Positions 35,989-44,183 of a stretch of 64,000 nucleotides of DNA are shown here, one piece after another. How positions within the stretch are numbered: the first letter of the stretch is position 1; every line of letters starts with the position of its first letter. Below the pieces are notes generated by a model, which worked only from the letters and a program-made list of their open reading frames with translations, ran no database searches and was not told the origin of the DNA. The translations under genes were made by a program, and so were the position numbers. The stretch is taken from contig NZ_BSSM01000003.1 in assembly GCF_030269125.1 (NCBI RefSeq), positions 124,001 to 188,000 on the forward strand, in the 5' to 3' direction. This DNA comes from Streptomyces hygroscopicus subsp. hygroscopicus (lineage in GTDB: Bacteria > Actinomycetota > Actinomycetes > Streptomycetales > Streptomycetaceae).

Positions 35989-36218
35989 TGCCCGAAGAGG
36001 AACCACACGCGATCCGGATCCACCTCGACCACCTTCTCGCCGAACGCGGGATGACACTCACCGAACTGTCAGCACAGGTGGGTATCACCGTCGTCAACCT
36101 GTCCGTACTGAAGAACGGGCGGGCCAAGGCCATCCGCTTCTCGACCCTGTCGAGGATCTGCGAGGTCTTGCGGTGCCAGCCGGGAGACCTGATCACCCAC
36201 GACCCCGCCTCCCTCTGA
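35988..36218 (+). CDS. small XRE-family regulator (YozG-like)
   Basis: 76 residues, essentially one helix-turn-helix: IRIHLDHLLAERGMTLTELS, then QVGITVVNLSVLKNGRAKAI and FSTLSRICEVLRCQPGDLI. This is the compact Cro/C1 type that travels with DUF2975 genes. It probably binds the inverted repeat at 35351-35381 and regulates its own operon; the DUF2975 protein may sense a membrane signal or control the regulator's activity (inference). The stop lies inside the right 35-bp repeat (36216-36218), so gene end and cassette end coincide, which suggests the cassette is a tight mobile unit. Confidence 0.87.
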   Translation: MPEEEPHAIRIHLDHLLAERGMTLTELSAQVGITVVNLSVLKNGRAKAIRFSTLSRICEVLRCQPGDLITHDPASL

Positions 36219-36472
36219 CCTGCGACTTCAAGTTGGCGAAGGCTCAGTGCACAAGCGTTCCATCTGCTTCCGCACCAGGAATGCGAGGAGGAACGGGTTG
36301 GCCTGGGCGCAGTAATGGCGATCCTTGCCTGCGTGGCCTTTTACGCACTCCTGCTACTTCTTGCGGTTTACGTGATTTCCTGGCGGCTCACGCACGGCAT
36401 GCCGGAGCGGCCGGGATGCCGCCACCGGGACCGGCTGAACGGCCACGTACTGGGATTGAAAGCGCGATGTCG

Positions 36473-36645
36473 TCATCGTGGGGTGCGCAGGAATCCGGTT
36501 CCGGTGAGGCAGCCGTCGAGGGCGTCGTGGCGGTACTGGAGCTGGCGTAGGCCCAGCCGGACGGCGGTGATCAGGTCGTGCGGGTCGGCGAAGGCGCGGT
36601 TGGTCGTGGTGGTGCGCCGGAGCACTGACCAGATGCCTTCGACCG
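36473..36645 (-). pseudogene. IS630-family transposase, C-terminal fragment
   Basis: The minus frame ending at 36473 reads VEGIWSVLRRTTTTNRAFAD, then LITAVRLGLRQLQYRHDALD and GCLTGTGFL, the usual C-terminus of streptomycete IS630-type transposases (the Glu of VEGIW is the last catalytic acid). The rest of the protein is missing. The preceding plus frame at 36315 codes for a 20-residue hydrophobic stretch (ACVAFYALLLLLAVYVISW) that could be a small membrane peptide, but it has no other support. Confidence 0.65.
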
Positions 36646-36699
36646 AAATCGTGAAGTGCTGTTGCGGATGGGGTGTGCGTGTGGAGTGGCACCTGGACG

Positions 36700-36902
36700 A
36701 ATGTGGTCACACTGAGTTCGAGAGGCGTGAGCCGACCGAACGGCGGGAGAACATCCGCGAGACCACGCTCGAAGGCAAGGCGCAGCAGGCGTTCCAGCGG
36801 GACCTGACGGCCCTCGCGCAGTGGGTGGAGCGACAGGGTGGACGAGCCTGCTGCGCGCAACTCGGCATGAAGCCGGCCTCAGTCCAACGAGTGAGCCTGT
36901 GA
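36700..36902 (+). pseudogene. helicase-associated (HA) domain remnant
   Basis: The plus frame ending at 36902 reads ETTLEGKAQQAFQRDLTALA, then QWVERQGGRACCAQLGMKPA. The pattern AFQR-LTALAQWVER-G is that of the helicase-associated repeats at the end of large helicases carried on Streptomyces chromosome ends and linear plasmids. The helicase body is missing. With tpg at 17.6 kb it supports an arm or linear-plasmid origin. Confidence 0.5.
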
Positions 36903-37420
36903 CGGATGGCTCGCTGCCCTGGTTGCACAGCCGATCCGGCGGTCCCGAACGCTGCCAGCCTTGACGACGAAGGCAACAGGGCCATCTCCCCGGCGCCGGG
37001 GTCCTGTGGGATCGTGACTGGTGCTGTGTGAGAGGGGGAGCGGTGGTGTCTGCGCCTGCAGCCGGTGGCTTTATCGAGTAGTACGGGAGTCACTCACGGC
37101 CCAGCGGACGGTTGGGGGGCCAGCCCCCGCCGCCGGCCCCTCCTCGCTCCCGGCCCCGTGGGCTTCCGGGGCCGTTCACGTGGAAAGAGAGTGGCATTGG
37201 TTCCTGACAGGCAGCTGACGGGGATCGTCCCAGTCGTGCCCTGCGGCGGCAGCTCAGCGGCCGCGCCGCCCGCCGTCCGCCGTCCGCCGTCCACGAGCGG
37301 ATCCGTCGTCGGCCTGGCCACCGCTCACCTTGGCACGCCCCCGACGACTTGCGAGACGAGGACCTGCTCGCCGCCTTCCAACCGTGCATTCAACCCTGGG
37401 TGAAGGCCGAAAGGGGGGTC
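36903..37420. other. gap, nothing recognised
   Basis: Short frames only. They show no domain, no ribosome site with an attached protein, and no repeat longer than chance apart from the terminator just after it. Confidence 0.5.
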
Positions 37421-37440
37421 TTTGATCCCTGTGGATCAAA
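37421..37440 (-). terminator. hairpin after the secreted-protein pair
   Basis: TTTGATCC (37421-37428) and GGATCAAA (37433-37440) form a perfect 8-bp stem with a CTGT loop, 6 bp past the stop at 37447. On the transcribed strand it reads through a stem into a G/C run, a likely intrinsic terminator for the minus-strand pair. Confidence 0.55.
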
Positions 37441-37446
37441 TCCCTC

Positions 37447-38157
37447 TCAGTCCTGCTTTCCGTCGCATACGACAGTTCCGCCCACCGTGTGCGGGATCCG
37501 CGATCCGCAGGCGACCATCTTCCAGTCGAGCCGCAGCGTGTAGGGATTTCCCTTCACGTGATAGTCGATCCATGCGGTGTTGATGTAGCCACCCTGCTTT
37601 CCCACATCGAGGACGAACAGCAGCTCGGTGAAACCTGTGCCTTCCTTGTCCTGGTCGGCGCAGCTCTGGGTGATGCGGCTTCCTGTCCGTACGTCCTTGT
37701 ACTCGCCGGGTGCCTTGCGCTGCTGGAAGTGCGGCGGTGCGCCCAGAGCGGCACCGATCTGGCCGGCGTCGACGGTCGCCTTCCACATGTGCGGGGTGAC
37801 GGTCCGCAGCTTCAAGGAGACCGACCTCGGCTTCACGGGCGTGCGGTAGCGGATGCCGTCGATGGTGATCGGGTCCCCGCTGGTCGAGCACAGGAGGTAG
37901 CTGCCGAACGTCACCGTCCACGGAGCCTTCTTCGGTGCGTAGACCGATGTGGTGCCCGTGTCGGTGTGGGATTGCAGAGGGCCGGCCCCGCTGACGTGCT
38001 CTACACGCTCGTCACCGAACGGCCAACCGGTCAGCAGCGACACCGTCACCACCGCGACCGCTGCGAAGGCGGCCAGAGAAAGCGCGGTCTTTCCCTTGCG
38101 ACGACGGGGCCGCCGTGCGGGCACGGCGCCTTCCTCGCGCGTGGAGCCGCTGGTCAC
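37447..38157 (-). CDS. membrane-anchored secreted hypothetical protein
   Basis: 236 residues. A basic start (ARRPRRRKGK) leads into one membrane segment or uncleaved signal (TALSLAAFAAVAVVTVSLL, about 24-42). The exported part has four cysteines (LLCST, QSCADQD, MVACGSR, VVCDGKQ), enough for two disulfides, and blocks APWTVTFGSYLLC and YINTAWIDYHVKGN. I do not recognise the family. The GTG start overlaps the stop of the upstream secreted-protein gene by four bases (GTGA at 38154-38157), so the two are made together and probably act together outside the membrane. Confidence 0.75.
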   Translation of the reverse strand: MTSGSTREEGAVPARRPRRRKGKTALSLAAFAAVAVVTVSLLTGWPFGDERVEHVSGAGPLQSHTDTGTTSVYAPKKAPWTVTFGSYLLCSTSGDPITIDGIRYRTPVKPRSVSLKLRTVTPHMWKATVDAGQIGAALGAPPHFQQRKAPGEYKDVRTGSRITQSCADQDKEGTGFTELLFVLDVGKQGGYINTAWIDYHVKGNPYTLRLDWKMVACGSRIPHTVGGTVVCDGKQD

Positions 38158-38933
38158 AAGTCGAAACCCTTTGTGTTGGCGACCGAGGCGCTGCCGGACG
38201 CGGACCACTTCGTGCCGTTGGTGGTGACCGCCGCGCCGTAGGTGACCTCGGAGCCATTGCTGTGGGTCATCCACGCCGTGCCGCGCTTGGTGCCGTACCC
38301 CGGGGCGGCCGGGTATCCCTCGCCGATGGTGGCCCAGGCGTCGTTCTGGCCGATCTTCGTGGTGCGGCAGGTGTCGGCGCGGGGAGACACGAGTGCCGCC
38401 TTCACTCCCTTGGCAGCCTTGCCCAGGTGAACGTTGATGTTGGGCGGCAGACTCGCGATGGTGCGGGTGGTCCCGCTCTGCGCGGGGGCGATCGGGTTCG
38501 CCCAGTGCCGGGCTGACGCGGGGCGGGTGGCCCACTGTCCGACCAGGCGGACAGACTGGGTCGTCCAGGCATAGCCGTTGCTCGTCGGGTCGAAGATCTC
38601 CATCTCCAACGACACCAGACCGTTGGGTCCGATGTAGCGGTCGGGGACGTCGGCCGGATCGACTGCGACGGTGAAGGAGTTCCCGTTGGTGCTGATCCCT
38701 GTGGTCGGCAGGTTCAGCATGGGGACTTCCTCGCCATTGGCCAGGCGAGCGGTCTCTGCGGGAGGGAGATCGGCGCGCAGCGTGAACCGGGCTTTGTCGA
38801 GCGGTAACTTCGCGTCGACCTGTCCGGTGAACGCCACTAAAGGCCCGGTTGCCGCCTGTGAAGCCGGCACGTTGACGAGGCCGACGACAGTGCAGACGCC
38901 TGCCGCGAGTACGGCGACTCTCTTCGCAATCAT
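38154..38933 (-). CDS. secreted beta-rich hypothetical protein
   Basis: 259 residues with a clear signal peptide (MIAKRVAVLAAGVCTVVGLV, cleavage near ASQA-AT at 27). The mature protein is rich in Thr, Ser and beta-forming residues, with WTTQSVRLVGQWATRPASAR and a C-terminal YGAAVTTNGTKWSASGSASV, which resembles secreted proteins encoded beside toxin-type or nuclease-type exported proteins. No enzyme motif is seen. ATG 38933 has GGGGGAAC upstream. First of a two-gene unit; divergent from a broken secreted-nuclease-type gene starting at about 39005. Confidence 0.75.
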   Translation of the reverse strand: MIAKRVAVLAAGVCTVVGLVNVPASQAATGPLVAFTGQVDAKLPLDKARFTLRADLPPAETARLANGEEVPMLNLPTTGISTNGNSFTVAVDPADVPDRYIGPNGLVSLEMEIFDPTSNGYAWTTQSVRLVGQWATRPASARHWANPIAPAQSGTTRTIASLPPNINVHLGKAAKGVKAALVSPRADTCRTTKIGQNDAWATIGEGYPAAPGYGTKRGTAWMTHSNGSEVTYGAAVTTNGTKWSASGSASVANTKGFDL

Positions 38934-39004
38934 GCAGGTTCCCCCTGGTGCGGTTGCACAGAACTCCGAAAAGAGTCGTTCCTGATGATTTGATCGCCAT
39001 GAAC

Positions 39005-39430
39005 ATATCAGGCCCCTGAGTTGCCACACCGGATATTTGTTCACGGCTGTGGCGTTGGGGCTGCTGGGAACAGCTGCCGCACCGTCAGCCGTGGCCGACC
39101 TGACGAGTGCCGGCCAGCTGCGCGTCACCATCGGCTCGGCAACCCGGCCCAGGCGAACGGCTTCGCCGCCGGCCCGGCATCGAACGCCACCTGCGCCATC
39201 AACAAGATCACGGTGAACCGGTACAGCGAGTGCGAGTGGGTGTCGATCCACGTCGACGTCATCAAGATCATCAACGGCAAGCCCGAACTCGAGAGCACCG
39301 TCGACGTCGACGTCAAGCACCAGATGACCCTGAAGGCGAACTCCGCGCACTGATCGCAGAAGTTCCACGTCTCCGAGGGGCGCACGACCCGAGCGGGCAA
39401 CGGTGTCGCCGTCGACATCAGCGCTGGCCG
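39005..39430 (+). pseudogene. secreted protein, NucA/NucB-type N-terminal region, with frameshift and nonsense codon
   Basis: Starts with a signal-like stretch LFTAVALGLLGTAAAPSAVA, then after an indel near 39145 continues NPAQANGFAAGPASNATCAI, NKITVNRYSECEWVSIHVDV and VKHQMTLKANSAH. A TGA follows, but the same frame goes on as SQKFHVSEGRTTRAGNGVAV, so TGA most simply replaces a Trp codon (TGG). The cysteine/RY spacing recalls N-terminal parts of actinobacterial NucA/NucB-type secreted proteins; this is tentative. The C-terminal part is absent. Confidence 0.5.
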
Positions 39431-39464
39431 GCGACCGAGCCGCGCACCGGCAGGCCGGGGCGCC

Positions 39465-39650
39465 TGCCGGTGATGGAGATTGCCGCGGTGCCGCATGAGC
39501 TGATCCGCTGGACCTCCCGGCGCAGCGACCAGATCGCTGCCTGCCTGGCCGCGTCGACGACGACGGCAAGCCGCGGTTCCTGCCCGTGGTCTTCAAGCGG
39601 GCCCGCGCCAAGCTGAACCGGATCGCCGCCCGTGAGACCCGCTTCGGCCG
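39465..39650 (+). pseudogene. MobF-type conjugative relaxase fragment
   Basis: The plus strand reads EIAAVPHELIRWTSRRSDQI, then AACLA, and after a deletion and frame change DDDGKPRFLPVVF and ARAKLNRIAARETRFG. This is the conserved linker of streptomycete TraA/MobF relaxases between the nicking and helicase parts. It marks former conjugative DNA. The DUF262 gene's 3' end overlaps the end of this remnant from the other strand. Confidence 0.65.
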
Positions 39651-39659
39651 CGTTCTGCC

Positions 39660-42242
39660 TCAGGACGTGCTCCGCTCCTCCCAGCGGTCCCGGAACCACG
39701 CAAGCGTCTCGGCAAAGAGTTCGCAGTTGCGGTCCTTCTCCAGCAGAGAAAGCCGGATGTTGGGGCGCAGCTCCAGCTTGCCCTCCGGGATGTCGACGCC
39801 GTCGAGTGTGTTGAGACGCACGAGGAGTTCGGCGCGCAGTGCACGGTTGGTGAACGGCTCCCGTGCGGCGAGGTATTGGAACACCACCTCTGCCGTGCCC
39901 CCGCGGCCGGTACCGGGGTAGAGCGTCACCGGCCAGATGCCGCGGCCCGGTCCGCCCGCCTCACCGAGCATAAGGAACGCGCTCGTAGTAACGCGGCCGG
40001 CGCCGTGACCGATCCAGCCGCCGAGTCCCTCCCAGTGAGTGAAGAGCTCGCGGACCGCAGCGACCGTCTCGGGGGAGTCATCAGCCGCGAGCTGGCGGAA
40101 GAACCGCTCGGCGCGCGTCTCCTCCCCCGGCGTCTCCGTGGTGCCGCTCCGAGCGGTGTCCTCGTCGCCGGACTCATCGTCGTCCGTACCGGCGAGCAGC
40201 GCGGCGAGGTCGTCGGCGGTGAGCCGCTGAGCGGGATCAGCGGCACCGGTGGTCGTGAAGCGGACGCCGTCGGCGGCAAGCCGGGCGCGGACGTCGTCGC
40301 TCCCGGCGTCCTGGGGCGCCGCCCACCGGAAACCGTCGGATACCTTGCCCTCGGAGGTGAGGACCCGGTACGCGAACGCCACGCCCGGGGTGTTGGCCAG
40401 GTGGTTGCCCACGGCCTGGGCGCCGGAACCGAGGAACGCTGCGAGATCGCCGTACGAGGTCCAGGTGCCGTGGGGGAGCGCAGCGAGGACCTGGTGGGCG
40501 AGCTGCCAGTCGCGGCTGCGTTCGGCACGGCCCACTCCGCGCAGCGGCGCCGGCCACAGATCGATCGCGCGGTCGGCAAGTTCGTCGGCGCGGGCCAGGA
40601 TCTCCCGCACGCCCCAGCGCTCGGTGGCGGCAATTCGGCGGTTCATCTCCAGGTGGCTGCCTCGCAGCAGATCCTGCTTGCGCTCGAAGGGGTGATTGGA
40701 CAGCTCCGAGTTGACCGCAGTGAGTGTCAGGTTGCCCAGAGTGTGCTGAAACCGAGCGTGCAATTCCTCCGCGGTCTCGTCTTCGGCCGCGTCCGCGCTC
40801 AGCTCCCGCAGCCACTCATTGCCGGGTGACTGCGGCATGACGTGCTCGACGGTGAGTTGCGCGGCGGCGAAGTCGACCGGTTCGGGATGCTCGTAGCTCT
40901 CCTCCAGCCGTTGCAGCACGAGTTTGCGCTGCTGCGGCCGACCGTACTGGTAGAACGGCGCCTTCCTGATCTTGTCGCGCAGCTCGGCGTCGTCGGGCCA
41001 AAAGCGGTTCTCGGAGGAGAGGAGCCGGTGCAGCCCCTCGGTGACGGGCACATCGAGGGGGAGCTGTCCGGGCACCGCCTGGAAAATCCGGTTGAGGTTG
41101 TTAGTCGGTACCCGGCAGATCATCCTGCGGACGAGGAAACTCTCGATGTACGCCATCGCACGGGCGACTTCGTAAGAGCTCAGCTCGCCGCGCTCGCGCC
41201 GGTCGAACAACGGCATCAGGGCGGGGTAGGTGACGGCCGCTTGCCACGCGTCCAGACGGCGCAGCGCGGCCCTGACCGCGGGATCGGGTTCCTCCTCGGG
41301 GTGCAGCAGCCGGCGAAAATGGGCGCCGCGCCGGTGCAGCTCCTTGATGTACTCCTCGATCTCCGCCTCGCCGATCCTCGTTTCCTCGAAGCGCCGCTGC
41401 TGGGCGGTGTACAGATCCTGGCGGCGCACCCGGTCGTCCCCGTCGAGTACCAGCTGCAGCCACATGAGCTGTTCGAGCTCGTCGTTGCTCAGACTGTCCT
41501 GCAAGGGGAGCCAGTAGGCCTCGTAGATGTGCTCACCGCGGGAACCCAACCGCATGAAGAGGTAGTTGCGCAGCAGATCGGCCTGGCTCAGTTTGAGGCC
41601 GGTGTTATTGAGCGACTCGAAGATGCGGTGCACGTTGTCGCCGCGTTCGGCGGTCACTGCCACCAGGGTGAGCCGGGAGGTGATCGCCTGCTCGATGCGG
41701 AAGACGTCTTGCGGAGCCGCCGGATCGTCCGCCTCGACAAGCTTCTTACGGAAGAAGGCGTAGGCGGTGGCGACACTGCTGCTGGCGGCCTGATCGGTAA
41801 GGGGGCCGCGGATATGGGCGGCGAACCGCGGCCGGTCCGCCTGCGTCGGCAGGAGACGGAGGTGATCGTTCCCGTTCTTCCATTTGTTGATCAGGTACTG
41901 CTCGTCAATGCGCTGAGCCTCGTCGGGCGCGGTGCCCGCGACGTGATCGCGGATGGCGGCCAGCGCCAGGGAGAGCGTGGTCAGTCGCTGCTGGCCGTCC
42001 ACGACGAGCCAGCGGGGGAAGGTCGCCTCGTTCTGCGGTGACGGCGCGAGCACGACCGAACCGAGGAAGTGCGTGCTGGCCTCCTCCGCCCGTCCGAGCA
42101 GGTCAGCCTGCTCCAGGATGTCGCTCCACAGCTGCTTGAGGTGCTTCTCGGCCCAGGAATACGTTCGCTGGTAGAGAGGCACCTGGAATTGCTGGGCCCT
42201 CCCCTGGACGAGATCGGCGAACAGCGTCTCCTTCGCCTGCAT
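39660..42242 (-). CDS. DUF262-DUF1524 (GmrSD-type) restriction protein with alkyltransferase-like domain
   Basis: 860 residues in three parts. The GmrS-like DUF262 domain (about 1-230) has VPLYQRTYSW and the NTP-pocket motif VVDGQQRLTTL near 80, then FESLNNTGLKLSQADLL. The GmrD-like DUF1524 nuclease (about 380-545) has VEHVMPQ near 464 and HTLGNLTLTAVNSELSN near 499. Then an MGMT/ATL DNA-binding fold (about 575-640) reads ALPHGTWTSYGDLAAFLGSG and AYRVLTSEGKVS. The methyl-accepting Cys (PCHR) is AYR and the Arg finger (RAVG) is QAVG, so it can bind but not repair. GmrSD-type proteins cut modified phage DNA; the extra domain may read modified bases. ATG 42242 follows GAGGGGG. Confidence 0.9.
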   Translation of the reverse strand: MQAKETLFADLVQGRAQQFQVPLYQRTYSWAEKHLKQLWSDILEQADLLGRAEEASTHFLGSVVLAPSPQNEATFPRWLVVDGQQRLTTLSLALAAIRDHVAGTAPDEAQRIDEQYLINKWKNGNDHLRLLPTQADRPRFAAHIRGPLTDQAASSSVATAYAFFRKKLVEADDPAAPQDVFRIEQAITSRLTLVAVTAERGDNVHRIFESLNNTGLKLSQADLLRNYLFMRLGSRGEHIYEAYWLPLQDSLSNDELEQLMWLQLVLDGDDRVRRQDLYTAQQRRFEETRIGEAEIEEYIKELHRRGAHFRRLLHPEEEPDPAVRAALRRLDAWQAAVTYPALMPLFDRRERGELSSYEVARAMAYIESFLVRRMICRVPTNNLNRIFQAVPGQLPLDVPVTEGLHRLLSSENRFWPDDAELRDKIRKAPFYQYGRPQQRKLVLQRLEESYEHPEPVDFAAAQLTVEHVMPQSPGNEWLRELSADAAEDETAEELHARFQHTLGNLTLTAVNSELSNHPFERKQDLLRGSHLEMNRRIAATERWGVREILARADELADRAIDLWPAPLRGVGRAERSRDWQLAHQVLAALPHGTWTSYGDLAAFLGSGAQAVGNHLANTPGVAFAYRVLTSEGKVSDGFRWAAPQDAGSDDVRARLAADGVRFTTTGAADPAQRLTADDLAALLAGTDDDESGDEDTARSGTTETPGEETRAERFFRQLAADDSPETVAAVRELFTHWEGLGGWIGHGAGRVTTSAFLMLGEAGGPGRGIWPVTLYPGTGRGGTAEVVFQYLAAREPFTNRALRAELLVRLNTLDGVDIPEGKLELRPNIRLSLLEKDRNCELFAETLAWFRDRWEERSTS

Positions 42243-42363
42243 CGTGTTGTCCCCCTCGGTGACTTGTTCACTTGTGGCGTGGGGACGACCATAGGGCTTC
42301 CCACCGACAGCCGCGGTCCCTTCATGTCTGCGGCCGGCGAGCACGGCCTCACCTTCTGGACGG

Positions 42364-43169
42364 TGTCCCGTAAATGCTCTGCGGCAGGCTGGGTGGCCTG
42401 CTGGTTTACCTGTCATCCGGTGAGGGTGAGGTTGTACAGGCGGGCGATGCCGAGTATGGCGTGGTGGACGCCGTCGCCTTCGAGGCGGCAGTCGCGCAGG
42501 ACCTTCCAGCTTTTCATGCGGGCGCAGGTGTGCTCGACACGGGCGCGGACGCGGCGGTACGAGGTGTTGTGGTCCACTTTCCAGGCCGGCAGTTCCTCGT
42601 TCTTGTGACGGCGGCAGTACGGGATGGTCAGGCCGGTGCCCCGGCAGCCGCCGTCGGCAATCACCGTGGGGATGCGCCGACGGCGGCCTTGGCAGCGGAG
42701 TCCTCCCGGGCCCGGCAGTCGTTGCGGTTGCCGGGCAGCGGTTTGCCGACGACGGCCACAAGGCGGGTGCCGGCCTCGGGTGAGGACCAGCGGACCAGCG
42801 TGCCGTCCACGATGAGCACCGTGTCCTTGCGGAACCGCCGCCGGGGCTGGAGGGCGAGAGACGGCCCGAGGTGGTCGACGATCCGGTCGGCCGCCGACTT
42901 GGAGATGCCGAACAGCGGGGCGAGTTGGCGCAGGATGAGGTTGGTGCGCCAGTACGCGGCCACCAGCAGCACCCGGTCCTCCAGTGGCAGCGACCACGGC
43001 CGGCCCTTGCGGACAGGATCGGCCCCCTCACGCCGCAGCGCGCGTGGTCAGCTTGGCGAACTGCCGCGGGCTCAGTCCGGTGAACGGGGGCTGTCCAGGA
43101 GGGCTCCGACGCCGTGATCACACCAGACACGACAAGATCATCCCACCTCTGACCAGCAGTTACGGGACA
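42364..43169 (-). mobile_element. IS5-family insertion sequence, about 806 bp, decayed
   Basis: Bounded by inverted repeats with one mismatch, TGTCCCGTAAATGCT (42364-42378) and, inverted, AGCAGTTACGGGACA (43155-43169). It contains one transposase gene in broken frames. No certain target duplication is visible. It lies just upstream of the DUF262 gene's promoter region, on the same strand. The outside sequence TCTGGACGG before the left end also appears with a solo end copy at 44810. Confidence 0.65.
42413..43090 (-). pseudogene. IS5-family transposase in three frames
   Basis: N-terminal LSPRQFAKLTTRA, then after a lost base LRREGADPVRKGRPWSLPLE and the HTH LAPLFGISKSAADRIVDHL with catalytic VLIVDGTLVRWSSPEAGTRL; after another change VIADGGCRGTGLTIPYCRR and RVRARVEHTCARMKSWKVLR. 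Members of the IS427 group of IS5 use one programmed frameshift, which could explain the second break but not the first. All catalytic blocks are present, so the loss is recent. Confidence 0.75.
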
Positions 43170-43374
43170 ACCTCTCGTGCCGCATCAGACAACGTTTGCC
43201 CTGCGGGCATCCCTGCCCAGGGCCAGGGTGGAGTCCTTCGTGATACGTTCCTGCCGCCGTGCACTGCTGCGAACTGAGGAGGTGAGACCGATCAACGCTT
43301 TGACAGGTCGGGCCTCCCTCCCTCGCATGGCCTAGGGAGTGCCCGCAAAGGCATCCCGAAAGGCATGAAACGCT

Positions 43375-44106
43375 ATGCGCTTCATATCTGAGACGTCGTC
43401 CGGCGGCGTCCGCGAACAGCTCTTCACCCTCGGCGAGATTCCTGGCGTGTTGTGGACGCCGGAAGGTGCCGTCGCCACTCGTCCACTCGTCTTGATGGGA
43501 CACGGTGGCGGTCAGCACAAGAAGGCCCCCGACATCCTGTCGCCTGCAGGCCGCTTCGTGACAGAGCTCGGTTTCGCGGTCGTGGCGGTCGACGTGCCCG
43601 CCCATGGCGACCGGCCGAAGATCGAGGAATACGACCGGATCGCCACCGAGAACCAAGCTCGTCTGGAAGCCGGTGAAGAGTTGGCCCCGTTGATCGCCGG
43701 CTTCCAGGCGCTCGTGGCCCGCCAGACTGTGCCGGAGTGGCGGGCCGTCCTGGACGCGGTTCAGCAACTTGAGCACGTTGGCGCCGGCCCGGTGGGTTAC
43801 TGGGGGGTTTCGCTGGGATGCGGACTCGGTGTTCCGTTCGTCGCTGCCGAACCGCGGGTGCGCGCGGCGGTACTGGGCTTGGGCGGGGTGCTGGCGTCGG
43901 CCGAGGCCGCCGCGCGGATCACGGTCCCAGTGGAGTTCTTGGTGCAGTGGGACGATGAGCGGGTGCCGAGGGTTCAGAGCTTGGCGCTGTTCGACGCCTT
44001 GGCCTCGGCCGAGAAAACGTTGCACGCCAACCCCGGCAAGCACGGAGAGATCCCGGCATTCGAGCTGGAGAACACGCTGAGGTTCTTCGCCCGGCACCTC
44101 GGCTGA
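43375..44106 (+). CDS. alpha/beta-hydrolase (dienelactone-hydrolase-like)
   Basis: 243 residues. The alpha/beta-hydrolase motifs are VLMGHGGGQHKKAPDI (oxyanion region), VVAVDVPAHGDRP, the nucleophile elbow YWGVSLGCGLGVPF (GxSxG, about 140-148), an acid in VQWDDERVPR and the terminal region NPGKHGEIPAFE with the His. It is a cytosolic hydrolase or thioesterase-like enzyme; substrate unknown. ATG 43375 is used; the in-between ATG at 43364 is out of frame. A GAAAGG lies 14 bases upstream. It stands between IS remnants and is intact. Confidence 0.85.
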   Translation: MRFISETSSGGVREQLFTLGEIPGVLWTPEGAVATRPLVLMGHGGGQHKKAPDILSPAGRFVTELGFAVVAVDVPAHGDRPKIEEYDRIATENQARLEAGEELAPLIAGFQALVARQTVPEWRAVLDAVQQLEHVGAGPVGYWGVSLGCGLGVPFVAAEPRVRAAVLGLGGVLASAEAAARITVPVEFLVQWDDERVPRVQSLALFDALASAEKTLHANPGKHGEIPAFELENTLRFFARHLG

Positions 44107-44183
44107 TACCGCCGACTGCAGTCCCGCGAGGCGCCGATCGGGGACCCGGATCCCGATCGGCGCGTTCACTGAAACCGGTCGGC

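Larger units (their letters stand above)
35101..36246. mobile_element. 1146-bp cassette bounded by perfect 35-bp inverted repeats
   Basis: 35101-35135 (TGAGCCTTCGCCAACTTGAA...) and 36212-36246 are exact inverted copies over 35 bp. Just outside, GTGCA occurs at 35095-35099 and 36247-36251 as a direct repeat that could be a target duplication; because TGCA is self-complementary it could equally be an inverted-repeat extension. Inside are only the DUF2975 and XRE genes and their promoter, with no transposase. A short frame SDASDQQW at 35200-35223 resembles the first residues of IS5-type transposases and may be a trace of the parent element. Best read as a non-autonomous transposon-like cassette with cargo. 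Confidence 0.8.

Noticed and set aside
43259..43285. Eight-codon frame with a Cys-Cys pair (VHCCELRR) before the hydrolase gene, like cysteine-sensing leader peptides
   Set aside because: Only two cysteine codons, about 90 bp from the gene and beside an IS end; no support without conservation.
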